Below are positions 35,481 to 48,273 of a stretch of 64,000 nucleotides of DNA, piece after piece. The DNA comes from Streptococcus suis. GTDB lineage: Bacteria > Bacillota > Bacilli > Lactobacillales > Streptococcaceae. The position numbers and the translations under genes are program-made. Every line of letters starts with the position of its first letter. Position 1 is the stretch's first letter. The stretch spans positions 1 to 64,000 of the forward strand of contig NZ_POQQ01000050.1 of the NCBI RefSeq assembly GCF_002964575.1, written 5' to 3'. The notes beneath the pieces are model-generated. The model was given only the letters and a program-made list of their open reading frames with translations, made no database searches and had not been told where the DNA came from.

Positions 35481-36491
35481 ATGTCTGTTTATTTCGGTAC
35501 CTATACCAAACGCCAATCCCAAGGAATTTATAAAGCTGATTTTAATGCTGAAACTGGTCAACTCAGTAATTTAGACTTAGTTGTTGAAGAACCAAACCCA
35601 ACCTATCTGACTTTTGATAAGGCTGGTCGACTATACTCAGTCGGAGCTGAAAATGGACAAGGTGGTATCGTAGCTTTCAATACAGATTTTAACTTACTAA
35701 ACCATGTCGTCAGCGAAGGGGCTCCCCACTGCTATGTAGCCGTAGATGACGAACGAAATCTAGTTTACGCTGCTAATTACCATAAGGGGCAAGTTCTGGT
35801 CTATAAGCAATTAGCAGATGGCTCCTTAGAATTGGCTGACCTAGCTCAACATCACGGATCTGGACCACATGAAAACCAAGCATCTGCCCATGTTCACTTT
35901 TCTGATTTAGCACCAGACAAATTCTTAGTAACTTGTGACTTAGGTTGCGACCAAGTTATTAGCTACAAGGTTTCAAACCAAGGTAAACTAGAAAAAATTG
36001 CTACTTATCAAGCAAGGCCGGGAAGCGGTCCACGCCACATTGTCTTCCATCCCGTCGCAAAATTAGCCTACCTCATTTGTGAACTTAATTCAACTATTGA
36101 AGTTCTTATTTACGATGGCTGGGGTGAATTTGAACACCTACAAACCATCTCAACCTTGCCAGAAGACCATACTGGTTTCAATGGCACTGCTGCTATCCGC
36201 ATTACAAAAGATGGAAAATTTGTCTACGGTTCTAACCGTGGTAATGATTCCATCGCCGTCTTCAAGACACTTGGGGATGCCAGTTTAGAACTTGTTGAAA
36301 TTGTTCCTACAAATGGTAAAACACCACGTGATTTCACCCTAAGCCCAGATGAGAAACACTTGATTGTTGTTCACCAAGACTCTGATAATGCGACAGTTTT
36401 TGCAAGGGATACTGAAAACGGTCGATTGACAGAACTTTCTCATGATTTCTACATTCCAGAAGCTGTTTGTGTTACATTTTTTGAAGACTAA
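35481..36491 (+). CDS. Lactonase family beta-propeller protein (6-phosphogluconolactonase-like)
   Basis: 336 residues. Seven-bladed propeller of the lactonase (Lactonase, 7-bladed) family. Signatures seen are YFGTYTKRQSQGIYKADFN, PNPTYLTFDKAGRLYSVG, GSGPRHIVFHP and YGSNRGNDSIAVF. The E. coli Pgl enzyme of this fold hydrolyses 6-phosphogluconolactone in the pentose phosphate pathway; streptococcal members are usually annotated so but rarely tested. GGAGAT precedes the ATG. It is followed by a separate small gene with its own promoter. Confidence 0.85.
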   Translation: MSVYFGTYTKRQSQGIYKADFNAETGQLSNLDLVVEEPNPTYLTFDKAGRLYSVGAENGQGGIVAFNTDFNLLNHVVSEGAPHCYVAVDDERNLVYAANYHKGQVLVYKQLADGSLELADLAQHHGSGPHENQASAHVHFSDLAPDKFLVTCDLGCDQVISYKVSNQGKLEKIATYQARPGSGPRHIVFHPVAKLAYLICELNSTIEVLIYDGWGEFEHLQTISTLPEDHTGFNGTAAIRITKDGKFVYGSNRGNDSIAVFKTLGDASLELVEIVPTNGKTPRDFTLSPDEKHLIVVHQDSDNATVFARDTENGRLTELSHDFYIPEAVCVTFFED

Positions 36492-36495
36492 TCAT

Positions 36496-36524
36496 TTGTG
36501 AAATCGCTCTATTTTTGGTTTAAT
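36496..36524 (+). promoter_or_regulatory. Strong promoter of the 61-residue protein gene
   Basis: TTGTGA (36496-36501), a 17-base spacer and TTTAAT (36519-36524) preceded by TGG. It lies just after the lactonase stop codon. Confidence 0.65.
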
Positions 36525-36546
36525 AGATACATAGGAGGTGAAATAC

Positions 36547-36732
36547 ATGAATCCAGTAGATCTTTTCAACCAAGTAAAAGACTTGATCGCAAACAAAGAC
36601 TTTGAAGGTGCAAAACAATTTATCGAAGAAAACAAAGACAACTTCGGCGAATACTTGGAGCAAGCTAAAGGCTTGTTGTCAGGTTCTGAAGGCGTAAGCG
36701 GTCTTTTGGACAAGGTTAAAGGCTTGTTCTAA
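36547..36732 (+). CDS. Small helical protein of unknown function (61 residues)
   Basis: The protein reads MNPVDLFNQVKDLIANKDF and then continues as amphipathic helices, with an LLSGSEGVSGLLDKVKGLF end. No membrane segment or known motif. It has a very strong site (AGGAGG, eight bases before the ATG), its own promoter and its own terminator. Codon choice is that of highly expressed genes. I recall similar small proteins in other streptococci but no assigned function. A GTG three codons upstream overlaps the Shine-Dalgarno and is unlikely to be used. Confidence 0.75.
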   Translation: MNPVDLFNQVKDLIANKDFEGAKQFIEENKDNFGEYLEQAKGLLSGSEGVSGLLDKVKGLF

Positions 36733-36737
36733 TAGAG

Positions 36738-36771
36738 AAAAACTAGGCTGAATGTTCAGTCTAGTTTTCTT
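36738..36771 (+). terminator. Terminator after the 61-residue protein gene
   Basis: AAAACTAGGCTGAA and TTCAGTCTAGTTTT pair around TG with one mismatch, followed by CTTTTT. Confidence 0.85.
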
Positions 36772-36772
36772 T

Positions 36773-37402
36773 TTACCCAAAAATAGTTGGTAGTTCTTTC
36801 AATGAAGCAACTACCCAATCGCTCTTCCAATTACCATTTTCTCTTGTGTACTTTCCAAAACCTGTCAGTATTCGTACAGTATACATTCCCAAGGATTTAG
36901 CGGGCAGAATATCATTATCATATCGGTCACCAACATAGACAGCCTTATCTGCTGGAAGGCCAGACTCCTCTAAAGCGAGCTTGAATATTCTCAAATCTGG
37001 TTTGCACACACCAACCTCTTCAGAGAGAATTATCAGTTGAAAATAGGAGCTAATTCCCCACTCTTTTAATAGTTCTTCCACACTACCAGACTGATTGGCA
37101 ATAATCCCCAATCGATAGTTTTGTGATAACTTCTCTAAAATATCTATTGTTTCAGGATACAAGCTCACCCCCTCATTCGTCCATAAAGGACGTGGCACGG
37201 TCTGTGCAAAATATTGCCAGGTCGCACGAACTGGGTCCAACGACTTATGAGCATACTCCACCATTTTCTTTTTATAAAAATCTGCTGAAACCTCTATATC
37301 AAGTGACTGTAACTTCTTCACACACTTATCTATATAGAATCCATAAGCAGCCTCTTCATCTAAAAGCGTCGAACCCAAATCAAAAAATATCCACTCTATC
37401 AT
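36773..37402 (-). CDS. HAD family hydrolase
   Basis: 209 residues. Motif I is WIFFDLGSTLLDEE, motif II Ser/Thr in IIANQSG, motif III Lys in GVCKPDLRIF, and motif IV VYVGDRYDNDILPAKSLG. The second Asp of motif I (normally DxDxT) is replaced by Gly (DLGSTLL). This is seen in some HAD subfamilies but may weaken phosphatase activity. The ATG at 37402 has GGAG six bases upstream; an earlier ATG at 37414 does not. Substrate unknown. Confidence 0.8.
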   Translation of the reverse strand: MIEWIFFDLGSTLLDEEAAYGFYIDKCVKKLQSLDIEVSADFYKKKMVEYAHKSLDPVRATWQYFAQTVPRPLWTNEGVSLYPETIDILEKLSQNYRLGIIANQSGSVEELLKEWGISSYFQLIILSEEVGVCKPDLRIFKLALEESGLPADKAVYVGDRYDNDILPAKSLGMYTVRILTGFGKYTRENGNWKSDWVVASLKELPTIFG

Positions 37403-37487
37403 CCCACTCTCCATCTCTTTTCAAAATTAGAATACTTAAATTAGTCTGTTTTTTAGAATATCATTTTATCTATAGCAAGGCAAAGAA

Positions 37488-37516
37488 AACTCTCCAGAAA
37501 AAACTAGAGAGTTTTA
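37488..37516. terminator. Hairpin terminator upstream of the 85-bp repeats
   Basis: AAAACTCTC pairs with GAGAGTTTT around an A-rich loop, and a T-rich side is present on both strands. It lies in the gap between eno and the HAD gene. Confidence 0.55.
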
Positions 37517-37523
37517 CTAATTT

Positions 37524-39158
<1,635 letters not shown>

Positions 39159-39186
39159 TTGCCTTTTTGCACTATTATGCTATACT
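39159..39186 (+). promoter_or_regulatory. Promoter of the YueI-like gene
   Basis: TTGCCT (39159-39164), a 16-base spacer and TATACT (39181-39186) preceded by TGC. The start codon is only seven bases after the -10, so this transcript may have almost no leader; no Shine-Dalgarno is seen. Confidence 0.5.
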
Positions 39187-39192
39187 AAAACC

Positions 39193-39642
39193 ATGACTGA
39201 TTTACATACAACTATCCTACAAAAAGCTTCTGGCGAAACCCGCCTAAACCCTGATCAACAACGTCAATACATGGGCACCTATCGCGAACGTGTTGTACTA
39301 GTTCTCACATTCGATGAATTGGTTCATGAAAATGTCAACAGCCGTTTTGACACTATCTGCCAAAAACTAGCATCTCATTATCTTCCTCTCTTTCTCAAAC
39401 TATCACCATCCTTATCGGATAAGCAACAAATTTCCTTAATGAAAGTTGCTCAAACCTATGGCATTACGTCTGCTATCATCGATGAGAAAATCGGGAAATC
39501 TCCTTATGCTCTGGTCTTTCATACAGACCATGCTATTGACATGGAAGATATTAGCTTGGCAACCACCTTTCCAAATCTTGTACAAACTGTAGAAAAAAAG
39601 GAAGATACAAAACCTTCCTTCTGGAAAAAACTATTTGGTTAG
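39193..39642 (+). CDS. YueI family protein (DUF1694)
   Basis: 149 residues. The family N-terminus is TRLNPDQQRQYMGTYRERVVLVLTF, followed by an all-alpha/beta domain with IIDEKIGKSPYALVFHTDHAID. Function unknown. The -10 of the promoter lies close to the ATG, so transcription may begin at or near the start codon. A cre-like site just upstream suggests control by carbon source. Confidence 0.82.
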   Translation: MTDLHTTILQKASGETRLNPDQQRQYMGTYRERVVLVLTFDELVHENVNSRFDTICQKLASHYLPLFLKLSPSLSDKQQISLMKVAQTYGITSAIIDEKIGKSPYALVFHTDHAIDMEDISLATTFPNLVQTVEKKEDTKPSFWKKLFG

Positions 39643-39651
39643 ACTTATTTA

Positions 39652-39879
39652 TCAATAAAGCAGTATAAATATTAAAGTAAAAATAATACAGGTTAGACAA
39701 AGGATTCCTAGCAATCTGCCTCTTTCATTTTTTTCATTGAAAAAGAACGTTGCTCCATTTGCCTTTATTACATTCGTTTCCATTCCTCTTTCTTTTTTGG
39801 AAAGTCTTATGACAGATACTAGCTTTGCAAGACAAATAAAAATAAATAAGATAATAGCCACATATTTCACTAATTCCAT
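39652..39879 (-). CDS. Small membrane protein downstream of glycerate kinase
   Basis: 75 residues with two hydrophobic segments (about 5-22 and 55-74) joined by a charged linker. No known family. The start overlaps the glycerate kinase stop by ten bases, and the ribosome-binding site AGGAGG lies inside that gene, so it is likely co-translated. Confidence 0.6.
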   Translation of the reverse strand: MELVKYVAIILFIFICLAKLVSVIRLSKKERGMETNVIKANGATFFFNEKNERGRLLGILCLTCIIFTLIFILLY

Positions 39880-40997
39880 CTTTGTTGGCCTCCTAACTGG
39901 AGCATTCTCGCCACCTGTTCTGCCGTGCGGATCAGGTTTTTTTCTGCATATTTTAGCGTGTTTTCCAAACTGTCAACACTTGCGATAATCGGAAATGCGG
40001 CGCAGATATTTTCAAAAGGAAAATCAGGAAGGTTATCCTTCAAACTACCACAAATGGCAATGATGGGAATGCCTGCTGGTGTTCGTCTAGCCACTCCTAC
40101 AGGAGTTTTTCCAGCTAAACTTTGAGCATCCATCCGTCCTTCACCTACAATAACTAGGTCAGCCTCAGCAACCACTTGTTCAAAGTCCAGCTTGTCTAAG
40201 ACAAAATCAATGCCTGTCTGAATATGGGCTCCTGCAAACTGCACCAAACCTGCTGCCATCCCACCACCTGCACCAGCTCCAGCCAATGTCAAGATTGCTG
40301 GGTTAACGAAATGATAAAAGGCAGCCAGCTCCTCATCCACGCGTTCAAACTCCTCCGCTGCCAGTCCCTTCTGACCTGCAAAAATATAAGTAGCTCCCTG
40401 AGGACCACAGAGTAAATTATCCACGTCCGTTACCAAATCAATCTGAACAGACGACAAATCAATACCTATGTCTTCTTGGGAAAAGTCCACAATCTTACCC
40501 AGATTGGCACCAATGGCTTCAAGCTCCTGACCCGATTGGTCATAAAAATGAAAGCCCAGGGCCGACGCCATTCCAATACCGCCATCATGACTGGCAGAAC
40601 CACCAATTCCGATGAAAAGCTGTTTGGCACCGTTGTGAATGAGTTCACCCAGCAGTTCACCCACTCCTCGAGTAGAAATAGTGAGGGGATTTCTCTTTTC
40701 CAGTGGAATGCTGGCAAGACCAACAATCTCAGCCATTTCAAAAACAGCAAGTTCATCCCTCATCGCATAGGAAACACAAATCCTGTCCCCAAATGGTCCC
40801 GTCACTTCTGTCTGGTATTTCTCCAAACCCAAGGCCTGCGTCAAACTATCAAGAGTTCCTTCACCTCCATCCCCTAAAGGAAGCAAGTCATACCTTGCCT
40901 GTGGATAGACCTTTGAAAATCCCTTTTTGATTGCTTGGGCAACCTCTTCTGCTGAGAGAGATTCTTTAAAGGAATCTGGTGCAATTAGAATACGCAT
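39870..40997 (-). CDS. glxK: Glycerate kinase (GlxK/GarK family)
   Basis: 375 residues. Phosphorylates D-glycerate, feeding glycolysis. Seen are ILIAPDSFKESLSAEEVAQAI, LPLGDGGEGTLDSL, GVGELLGELIHNGAK, FIGIGGSASHDGGIGMASAL and GAGAGGGMAAGL. These are typical of the glycerate kinase type I family. It is followed by a small overlapping membrane-protein gene. Confidence 0.92.
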   Translation of the reverse strand: MRILIAPDSFKESLSAEEVAQAIKKGFSKVYPQARYDLLPLGDGGEGTLDSLTQALGLEKYQTEVTGPFGDRICVSYAMRDELAVFEMAEIVGLASIPLEKRNPLTISTRGVGELLGELIHNGAKQLFIGIGGSASHDGGIGMASALGFHFYDQSGQELEAIGANLGKIVDFSQEDIGIDLSSVQIDLVTDVDNLLCGPQGATYIFAGQKGLAAEEFERVDEELAAFYHFVNPAILTLAGAGAGGGMAAGLVQFAGAHIQTGIDFVLDKLDFEQVVAEADLVIVGEGRMDAQSLAGKTPVGVARRTPAGIPIIAICGSLKDNLPDFPFENICAAFPIIASVDSLENTLKYAEKNLIRTAEQVARMLQLGGQQRWN

Positions 40998-41102
40998 GAA
41001 TATCCCACCTTTCTATATCATTGTAGCACTCCGTCTCAAGTCTTTCAAGATGAGGGAGAGCTTTTCCTGAAAATATGATATACTAAAACAAAGGAGATTC
41101 CT

Positions 41103-41753
41103 ATGTATCAAACTATTTTATTCGACCTTGACGGCACCCTAACAGATTCAGGACAAGGTATCCTTCATTCTGTCGTCTATGCACTGGACCAAATGGGGAT
41201 TGATGAGCCTGACCTTGCTAATTTACAACGCTTTATCGGCCCACCCCTCTATGAATCCTTTTCCCGCTTTTATCAGCTAAATCCAGCAGACACTCAAGCT
41301 GCTGTCGATGCCTTTCGGGTCTATTTTAAAGACAAGGGAATGTTTGAAAACCAGCTTTACGATGGCATTCTGCCACTCTTGGAAAGCCTGAAACAAGCAG
41401 GAAAGACCTTGGCTATTGCTACCTCTAAACCAGAAGTCTTTGCCAAGCAAATTCTGGAATATTTTGACATCGCCCACTACTTTGATGTCATTGCAGGAGC
41501 CAGTCTGGATAGTAGCCGCATTAGCAAGACTGATGTCATCTCCTATGCCTTAGCACAGCTGGACTACGATCCGCAAACAACCATTATGGTCGGGGACCGT
41601 GAACACGATATAGAGGGAGCCCAGGCCAACCAACTAGCTTCTATCGGTGTCCTCTATGGCTACGGAAATCGACAAGAACTGGAAGAAGCAGGTGCTAGCT
41701 GGATCATCGAAACCGTTCCTGATTTGCCAAAACTCTTGCTTATGCAGGATTAG
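41103..41753 (+). CDS. HAD phosphatase, phosphoglycolate phosphatase-like
   Basis: 216 residues. Motif I ILFDLDGTLTDSG, motif II IATSKPEVF, motif III SKTDVISYALAQL, and motif IV TIMVGDREHDIEGAQAN. A cap domain of about 65 residues marks the Gph/PpaX group. Substrate is not defined. AAAGGAGATTCCT precedes the ATG and an extended -10 (TGATATACT) lies about 24 bases upstream. It converges on serB. Confidence 0.85.
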   Translation: MYQTILFDLDGTLTDSGQGILHSVVYALDQMGIDEPDLANLQRFIGPPLYESFSRFYQLNPADTQAAVDAFRVYFKDKGMFENQLYDGILPLLESLKQAGKTLAIATSKPEVFAKQILEYFDIAHYFDVIAGASLDSSRISKTDVISYALAQLDYDPQTTIMVGDREHDIEGAQANQLASIGVLYGYGNRQELEEAGASWIIETVPDLPKLLLMQD

Positions 41754-41785
41754 AAAAAGCCAGCTATACAACTGACTTTCATTTA

Positions 41786-42421
41786 TTATAAGCTATCCAA
41801 AATCTCTATTAGTTTGTAGAGATTTTTTTCATTGATTTGATAAGGAGCCTGTTCCTGTACAATGGGCTTGGCACAGAAAGCCACACCAACACCTGCTCCT
41901 TGAATCATCGGTAGGTCATTAGCACCATCTCCCATAGCAATCGTTTGTGATACATCCAAGCCATTTTCAGCTGTCCAGGCTTCCAAACACGCCTTTTTAG
42001 TATCCTTGGTCACAATATCTCCCAAAACCTGACCAGTCAAGACACCGTCCACTACTTCCAAACGATTGGCGCGAACATAATCCAATTCCAACTGCTCTGC
42101 AAGGCGGTCCACTGTTTCATGAAAACCTCCTGACACAACAGCAACCTTGAAACCACGTGCCTTTAATTCTGCTACTAGCTCTGCCGCTCCTGGTGTAAAA
42201 TGAATTTTTTCCATGATCCGATCGAAAACAGAAACAGGCAAGCCCTTCAACAAGGAAACACGCTCACGTAATGCTTCTTCAAAATCCAATTCTCCACACA
42301 TGGCACGTTCTGTAATGGCTGCAACCTGCTCGCCTACACCCGCTTCCTCACCAAGAAGGTCAATACCTTCTTCCAGGATGAGCGTTGAATCCACATCCAT
42401 GACCAATAAACCGTTTGTCAT
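41786..42421 (-). CDS. serB: Phosphoserine phosphatase SerB
   Basis: 211 residues. Last step of serine biosynthesis. Motif I LVMDVDSTLILEEGIDLLG (DxDxT), motif II VVSGGFHETVDRL, and motif IV TIAMGDGANDLPMIQGAG with the Lys in VTKDTKKACLEAW. I start at ATG 42421 (MTNGLLVMDVDS); an earlier start at 42457 gives an unrelated N-terminus that overlaps the ezrA terminator. AAAGGATAGGAAA precedes the ATG. Confidence 0.9.
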   Translation of the reverse strand: MTNGLLVMDVDSTLILEEGIDLLGEEAGVGEQVAAITERAMCGELDFEEALRERVSLLKGLPVSVFDRIMEKIHFTPGAAELVAELKARGFKVAVVSGGFHETVDRLAEQLELDYVRANRLEVVDGVLTGQVLGDIVTKDTKKACLEAWTAENGLDVSQTIAMGDGANDLPMIQGAGVGVAFCAKPIVQEQAPYQINEKNLYKLIEILDSL

Positions 42422-42445
42422 TTTCCTATCCTTTCTTGTATAAAA

Positions 42446-42470
42446 ATAAAAAGCCAAAGATGGCTCTTTA
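42446..42470 (-). terminator. Terminator after ezrA
   Basis: On the minus strand AAGAGCCA and TGGCTTTT pair around TCTT, followed by TATTTTTA. Confidence 0.75.
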
Positions 42471-42471
42471 T

Positions 42472-44196
42472 TTAGTAACGAATTGCTTCTCTTGTTTTTT
42501 CGTAAGAACGAACAAATCGTTCTGTTACGCCAGGTTCAACTGTTTCCAAGGCAAATGAAATTTCTTCAAAGGCTGCTTGGTAGTCAAAATCTCGTTCGAA
42601 AATGTCTAGGGAACGATTGAAGGCTGCTTGAATTCCTTCATCAGTTGAACGATAACGGTTAGAATACTGTAGGAGTTGCTCTGTCAAGGTCGCGTTTTGA
42701 ACGATGAGATAGGCAAGCTCTTCTAATTGATTCATATCGTAGGTCGCATTTTCCAACAAACGATTAACAACTTCAATGTTGATACGCTTGTAGTCCAATT
42801 CTGCAATCAAGGCTTCCACATGATCACTTGTTCTAAAGAAGTTTGTCAAGAATTCTGCTGGAATACCTGGCAGATTGCGTTTCTCCATATAGCGTTTGAG
42901 AGTGTGCAACTTATTGATATAAAGGGTTGCTTTCTTGCGCGCTGTACTTTCTGATACTTCTTGTGATTTGAGGTACTCAGCCAATACAATTTGTTCTTCT
43001 TCGATTTCTTTCAAACTAGAAAGCGAATGTTCCAAGCGTTCTTCCAAGATTGAGTAAGCCACTTGTGGTGTCTCAATCCCCTCAACACTCTCAGCTACGA
43101 CGATTTCAATGGTTTCCAAACGTTTTTTCAGCTGGTTGATACGAGAAAGCTTGCTATCTGCCAAGAGGTAATGGGCATTCAAACGTTGACTTTCTTCATC
43201 CAAGAGCTTGGTATTTTGTACCACATGCTCCAAGAATTTTGGCAAGTTCTTGCTAATCTTATTAGCGGACTTATTCGCCTCAATCTCACGATTAAAGAGC
43301 TTATACAAGTGATCAATCTTCCCTTGAATACCTTCATTTTCAGCTTCTGCAGCATCCAAATCGAAGGAAACAATCAAAGCAGTATTTTCACGAATTGAAA
43401 CGCGGATATTTTGGAATTGGGACTCGATATTTCCTTCTGTAAACAAGTAGTTTTGCTCCACAAGTTTACGATAGCCTGATTCCAAATCTTCCAACTGTTC
43501 TGGAAAATCCTTGCTCACACGTTCAATCAAATGAGGAATGCGATCCATAATCTGATTGAGGGCAATCATATGCTCCTCAGTCTTATCAAGGATTTCAGAA
43601 GCTTCAATCGGATCTCCAGATGAATTGAGCATAACAAACTCTGAGAACTCAACTTCAATATTCTTCAGTTGTTTTTCAAGTTCTGGCAGGGTTTCTCCAA
43701 AACTTTCAGAATTATCACGAACAGCGGCTTGTAGATTTTCAAACAAATCCAAGGCGTGTTTGACACGACCAGAGTTCTTCTCCTCTTGTTCTTTCAAATC
43801 CATCAAACCGTGACGGATAGAAGCAATGTCTTCTTCAATCAAGTCGATTTGGCTTTCAATGCTATCAATCGCATTTTTTGCACTGACAAAACGGAATGAA
43901 TTGTTAAAGGCTTCTGCTTCAAAAATATGATTTTCAATATCGGCAAATGAATTGAGAGAAAGGTCTACCCATTTCTGATTCCACTCACGGAAGGAAACCT
44001 GACTTTGACCAATCAAGTGAAGGGATTTTACCGCTTCAACTTCTTCATTTACAGGGAGGTTAAATAGCTCTTCCTTGCGCTCTTCTAATGCAACCAAGAG
44101 GTTGTCATTGCGTTTGCGAACAATCAGGCAGGCTACATAGGCAACGATTAAGATAATAACAATCGAAACGATTAAGATGATTGTTCCTGTAGGCAT
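42472..44196 (-). CDS. ezrA: Septation ring formation regulator EzrA
   Basis: 574 residues. One N-terminal membrane segment (about 6-26) is followed by about 540 residues of spectrin-like helical repeats rich in Glu, Leu and Lys. The protein is membrane-bound at the division septum and interacts with FtsZ and penicillin-binding proteins in streptococci. The N-terminus [20 protein letters not shown] and the ending [16 protein letters not shown] fit the family. A TATGGTATAAT motif lies about 40 bases upstream. Confidence 0.95.
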   Translation of the reverse strand: MPTGTIILIVSIVIILIVAYVACLIVRKRNDNLLVALEERKEELFNLPVNEEVEAVKSLHLIGQSQVSFREWNQKWVDLSLNSFADIENHIFEAEAFNNSFRFVSAKNAIDSIESQIDLIEEDIASIRHGLMDLKEQEEKNSGRVKHALDLFENLQAAVRDNSESFGETLPELEKQLKNIEVEFSEFVMLNSSGDPIEASEILDKTEEHMIALNQIMDRIPHLIERVSKDFPEQLEDLESGYRKLVEQNYLFTEGNIESQFQNIRVSIRENTALIVSFDLDAAEAENEGIQGKIDHLYKLFNREIEANKSANKISKNLPKFLEHVVQNTKLLDEESQRLNAHYLLADSKLSRINQLKKRLETIEIVVAESVEGIETPQVAYSILEERLEHSLSSLKEIEEEQIVLAEYLKSQEVSESTARKKATLYINKLHTLKRYMEKRNLPGIPAEFLTNFFRTSDHVEALIAELDYKRINIEVVNRLLENATYDMNQLEELAYLIVQNATLTEQLLQYSNRYRSTDEGIQAAFNRSLDIFERDFDYQAAFEEISFALETVEPGVTERFVRSYEKTREAIRY

Positions 44197-44240
44197 GTAA
44201 ATCTCCTTAGTTCATAGTAATTACTAGAAAATATCGCTTT

Positions 44241-44251
44241 ATTATACCATA
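44241..44251 (-). promoter_or_regulatory. Extended -10 of ezrA
   Basis: On the minus strand TATGGTATAAT, a strong extended -10. Confidence 0.6.
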
Positions 44252-44284
44252 AATCTCTAGCTTATGCACTTGTTTTCTCAGTTT

Positions 44285-46330
<2,046 letters not shown>

Positions 46331-46347
46331 CTACAATAGTACCCAAC

Positions 46348-46358
46348 ATTATACCATA
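46348..46358 (-). promoter_or_regulatory. Extended -10 of gyrB
   Basis: On the minus strand TATGGTATAAT, about 110 bases before the gyrB start. Confidence 0.55.
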
Positions 46359-46378
46359 TTTTTCGTAAAATTCCCACC

Positions 46379-46410
46379 AAAAAAGGAGCTGAATTTCTTC
46401 CTCAGCTCCC
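46379..46410 (-). terminator. Terminator after the DJ-1 gene
   Basis: On the minus strand GGAGCTGA and TCAGCTCC pair around GGAAGAAAT, followed by TTTTTT. Confidence 0.85.
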
Positions 46411-46432
46411 TACTTTTGAACACTTTGCTCCG

Positions 46433-46972
46433 CTAATTTTTATGAACCATGACTTTTGCAAGGCCTTGACCATCGCCACCAAGCAAGTCAACCAATTTGT
46501 AAGCAAAGTCCAAGCTGGTACCTGCACCTCGACTGGTAATAATTGGTCCATCTACGACTACATTTTCTGCAAGATGAATACCAGTGGAAATATCCGCTTC
46601 TTTCCCTGGGAAACAAGTATAGCGACGACCATCCAGTAAACCAGCCCTATCAAGAACAATTGGGGCTGCACAGATAGCCGCAACGTATTTCTCATTGGCT
46701 ACTGCTTTTTGCAACTCAGCAATCAAACGGTCATCATCGCGGAGATTGGTGGAACCGGGCATGCCTCCTGGCAGGACAATCAAATCATACTGGCTCAAAT
46801 CCCCATCAAATAGACAATCCGCTTCCACCTTGATAGCGTGCGAACCCTCTACACGAATACTGGTTAAACCGACCATATCACACTGAAAACCAGCTCTTCG
46901 AAAAATATCAACGGGGGCTAAGGCTTCAATTTCTTCAAAACCATTTGCCAAAACAACTGCGATTTTTACCAT
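46433..46972 (-). CDS. DJ-1/PfpI family protein
   Basis: 179 residues. The nucleophile Cys lies in YVAAICAAPIVLDRAGLL, the partner Glu early in NGFEEIEALAPVDIFRRAGF, and the fold signature ASRGAGTSLDFA near the end (as TSRGAGTSLDFA). Members act as glyoxalase III, deglycases or stress chaperones; which applies here is unknown. The ATG at 46972 has no clear ribosome-binding site. It lies 13 bases after rodA, so translation may be coupled. Confidence 0.85.
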   Translation of the reverse strand: MVKIAVVLANGFEEIEALAPVDIFRRAGFQCDMVGLTSIRVEGSHAIKVEADCLFDGDLSQYDLIVLPGGMPGSTNLRDDDRLIAELQKAVANEKYVAAICAAPIVLDRAGLLDGRRYTCFPGKEADISTGIHLAENVVVDGPIITSRGAGTSLDFAYKLVDLLGGDGQGLAKVMVHKN

Positions 46973-46985
46973 AGTAACCAACTTT

Positions 46986-48203
46986 CTAACGTTCTAACGT
47001 AATTTTTCTATATTTGCGTGATCTCACTTCTTCTTTTTCATCTGCTAGATGCGACTGGTAACTCATGGACAGTACCAAACCAACCCCAATCAGATTGGAT
47101 ACCATTGAAGAACCACCTTGGGAAATAAAGGGAAGGGGAATTCCCGTTAAAGGCAATAGCCCCGTGGCTGCTCCAATATTTTCAAAAACATGGAAAAGAA
47201 GCATCATAATGTATCCTGTTGAAATGTAAGTATAGTAGCGATTATTGGATTTTAATGTAATCCGCAACATCCGATAAATTAGCAACAAATACAAGCCAAT
47301 TAAGACTGTCCCACCGATAAAACCAAAATCCTCCCCAATAACAGTAAAAATCATATCACTTTCTCGAACGGGAATCAGCAGATTTGTTTTATTGAACCCC
47401 AAACCTTTCAATCCACCGCTACCGATGGCAATCAAACTTTGAGCCTGTTGATAGGTCGTTGATTGTGCGTGTTTGAAGGGGTCTAGCCAAGCTGAAATAC
47501 GGTTGATTTTATAGGTGTCCATCCCCATATTATGCAGGAAGGTTGTTCCACCTGGAGATACAAAAATCAGCATGAAACCACCAACCAGGACCAAGACCGT
47601 CAAAGCTGTCGGCAGGAGGATTTTCCATGACACACCAGACAAGAGGACCATGCCACTGAAGATGGCGATAAATACCAAGGAAGTTCCCAAGTCACTTTGC
47701 AAGGCTAATAAAACCAAGACAGGTAGTGTAAATAGGGTCATATAACCAATCAACATAAAATCTTCTCGAAGACCTCGTTCAGTATGGTGCTTATGGAAGG
47801 TGACAATAACCCTTGCAATCATGACAATATAGGATATTTTCATAAATTCCGACGGCTGAAAGAGGGTCATTCCTCCAATGGTTACCCAGTTTTTCGCACC
47901 TGTCGAAGCCACTAAATCTGGACTATAGAAGAATAGGGGAAGGACCATCAAGCCTAGACCAAGCACGTATAAAAACGGTGTTATCTGCCAGAGAAACTTG
48001 GTAGAAAAGAACATCACCAGGAATGCTGCCACAATACCAATACCAATCCAAGCAACCTGCTGCCCCACCATTTGCAACACACTATTGGGATAGTCTTGAC
48101 TAACCGCGATAAAAAGGGCTATGATCCCTGCAACCAATAAAAAAAAGACTGGTAAAATGAGAGAATAGTCCACACGACTATCTATACTTCCTCTGTATTT
48201 CAT
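46986..48203 (-). CDS. rodA: Rod shape-determining SEDS glycosyltransferase RodA
   Basis: 405 residues, about ten membrane segments. The SEDS signature is IGEDFGFIGGTVLIGLY with the downstream GIPLPFISQGGSSMVSNLIG. RodA polymerises lipid II for peripheral peptidoglycan synthesis. I start at the ATG at 48203 (MKYRGSIDSRVDYS), with GAGG six bases upstream. In streptococci it belongs to the peripheral elongation machinery. It is followed by the DJ-1 gene. Confidence 0.93.
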   Translation of the reverse strand: MKYRGSIDSRVDYSLILPVFFLLVAGIIALFIAVSQDYPNSVLQMVGQQVAWIGIGIVAAFLVMFFSTKFLWQITPFLYVLGLGLMVLPLFFYSPDLVASTGAKNWVTIGGMTLFQPSEFMKISYIVMIARVIVTFHKHHTERGLREDFMLIGYMTLFTLPVLVLLALQSDLGTSLVFIAIFSGMVLLSGVSWKILLPTALTVLVLVGGFMLIFVSPGGTTFLHNMGMDTYKINRISAWLDPFKHAQSTTYQQAQSLIAIGSGGLKGLGFNKTNLLIPVRESDMIFTVIGEDFGFIGGTVLIGLYLLLIYRMLRITLKSNNRYYTYISTGYIMMLLFHVFENIGAATGLLPLTGIPLPFISQGGSSMVSNLIGVGLVLSMSYQSHLADEKEEVRSRKYRKITLER

Positions 48204-48243
48204 CAAAAACCTCATACTTTCATTTTTAAGAAACTCTATTCAC

Positions 48244-48273
48244 CAGCAAAGTGCTGAACTGTGAATACAGTTC
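48244..48273. repeat. Double palindrome upstream of rodA
   Basis: CAGCA-AAG-TGCTG and then GAACTGTGAATACAGTTC, a perfect 7-base palindrome with a 4-base loop. A similar stretch (GTGAATACCGTTCTAAGATAT) occurs at 9672-9692, between sstT and fetB. It lies within a region without genes (48204-48447). Confidence 0.5.
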
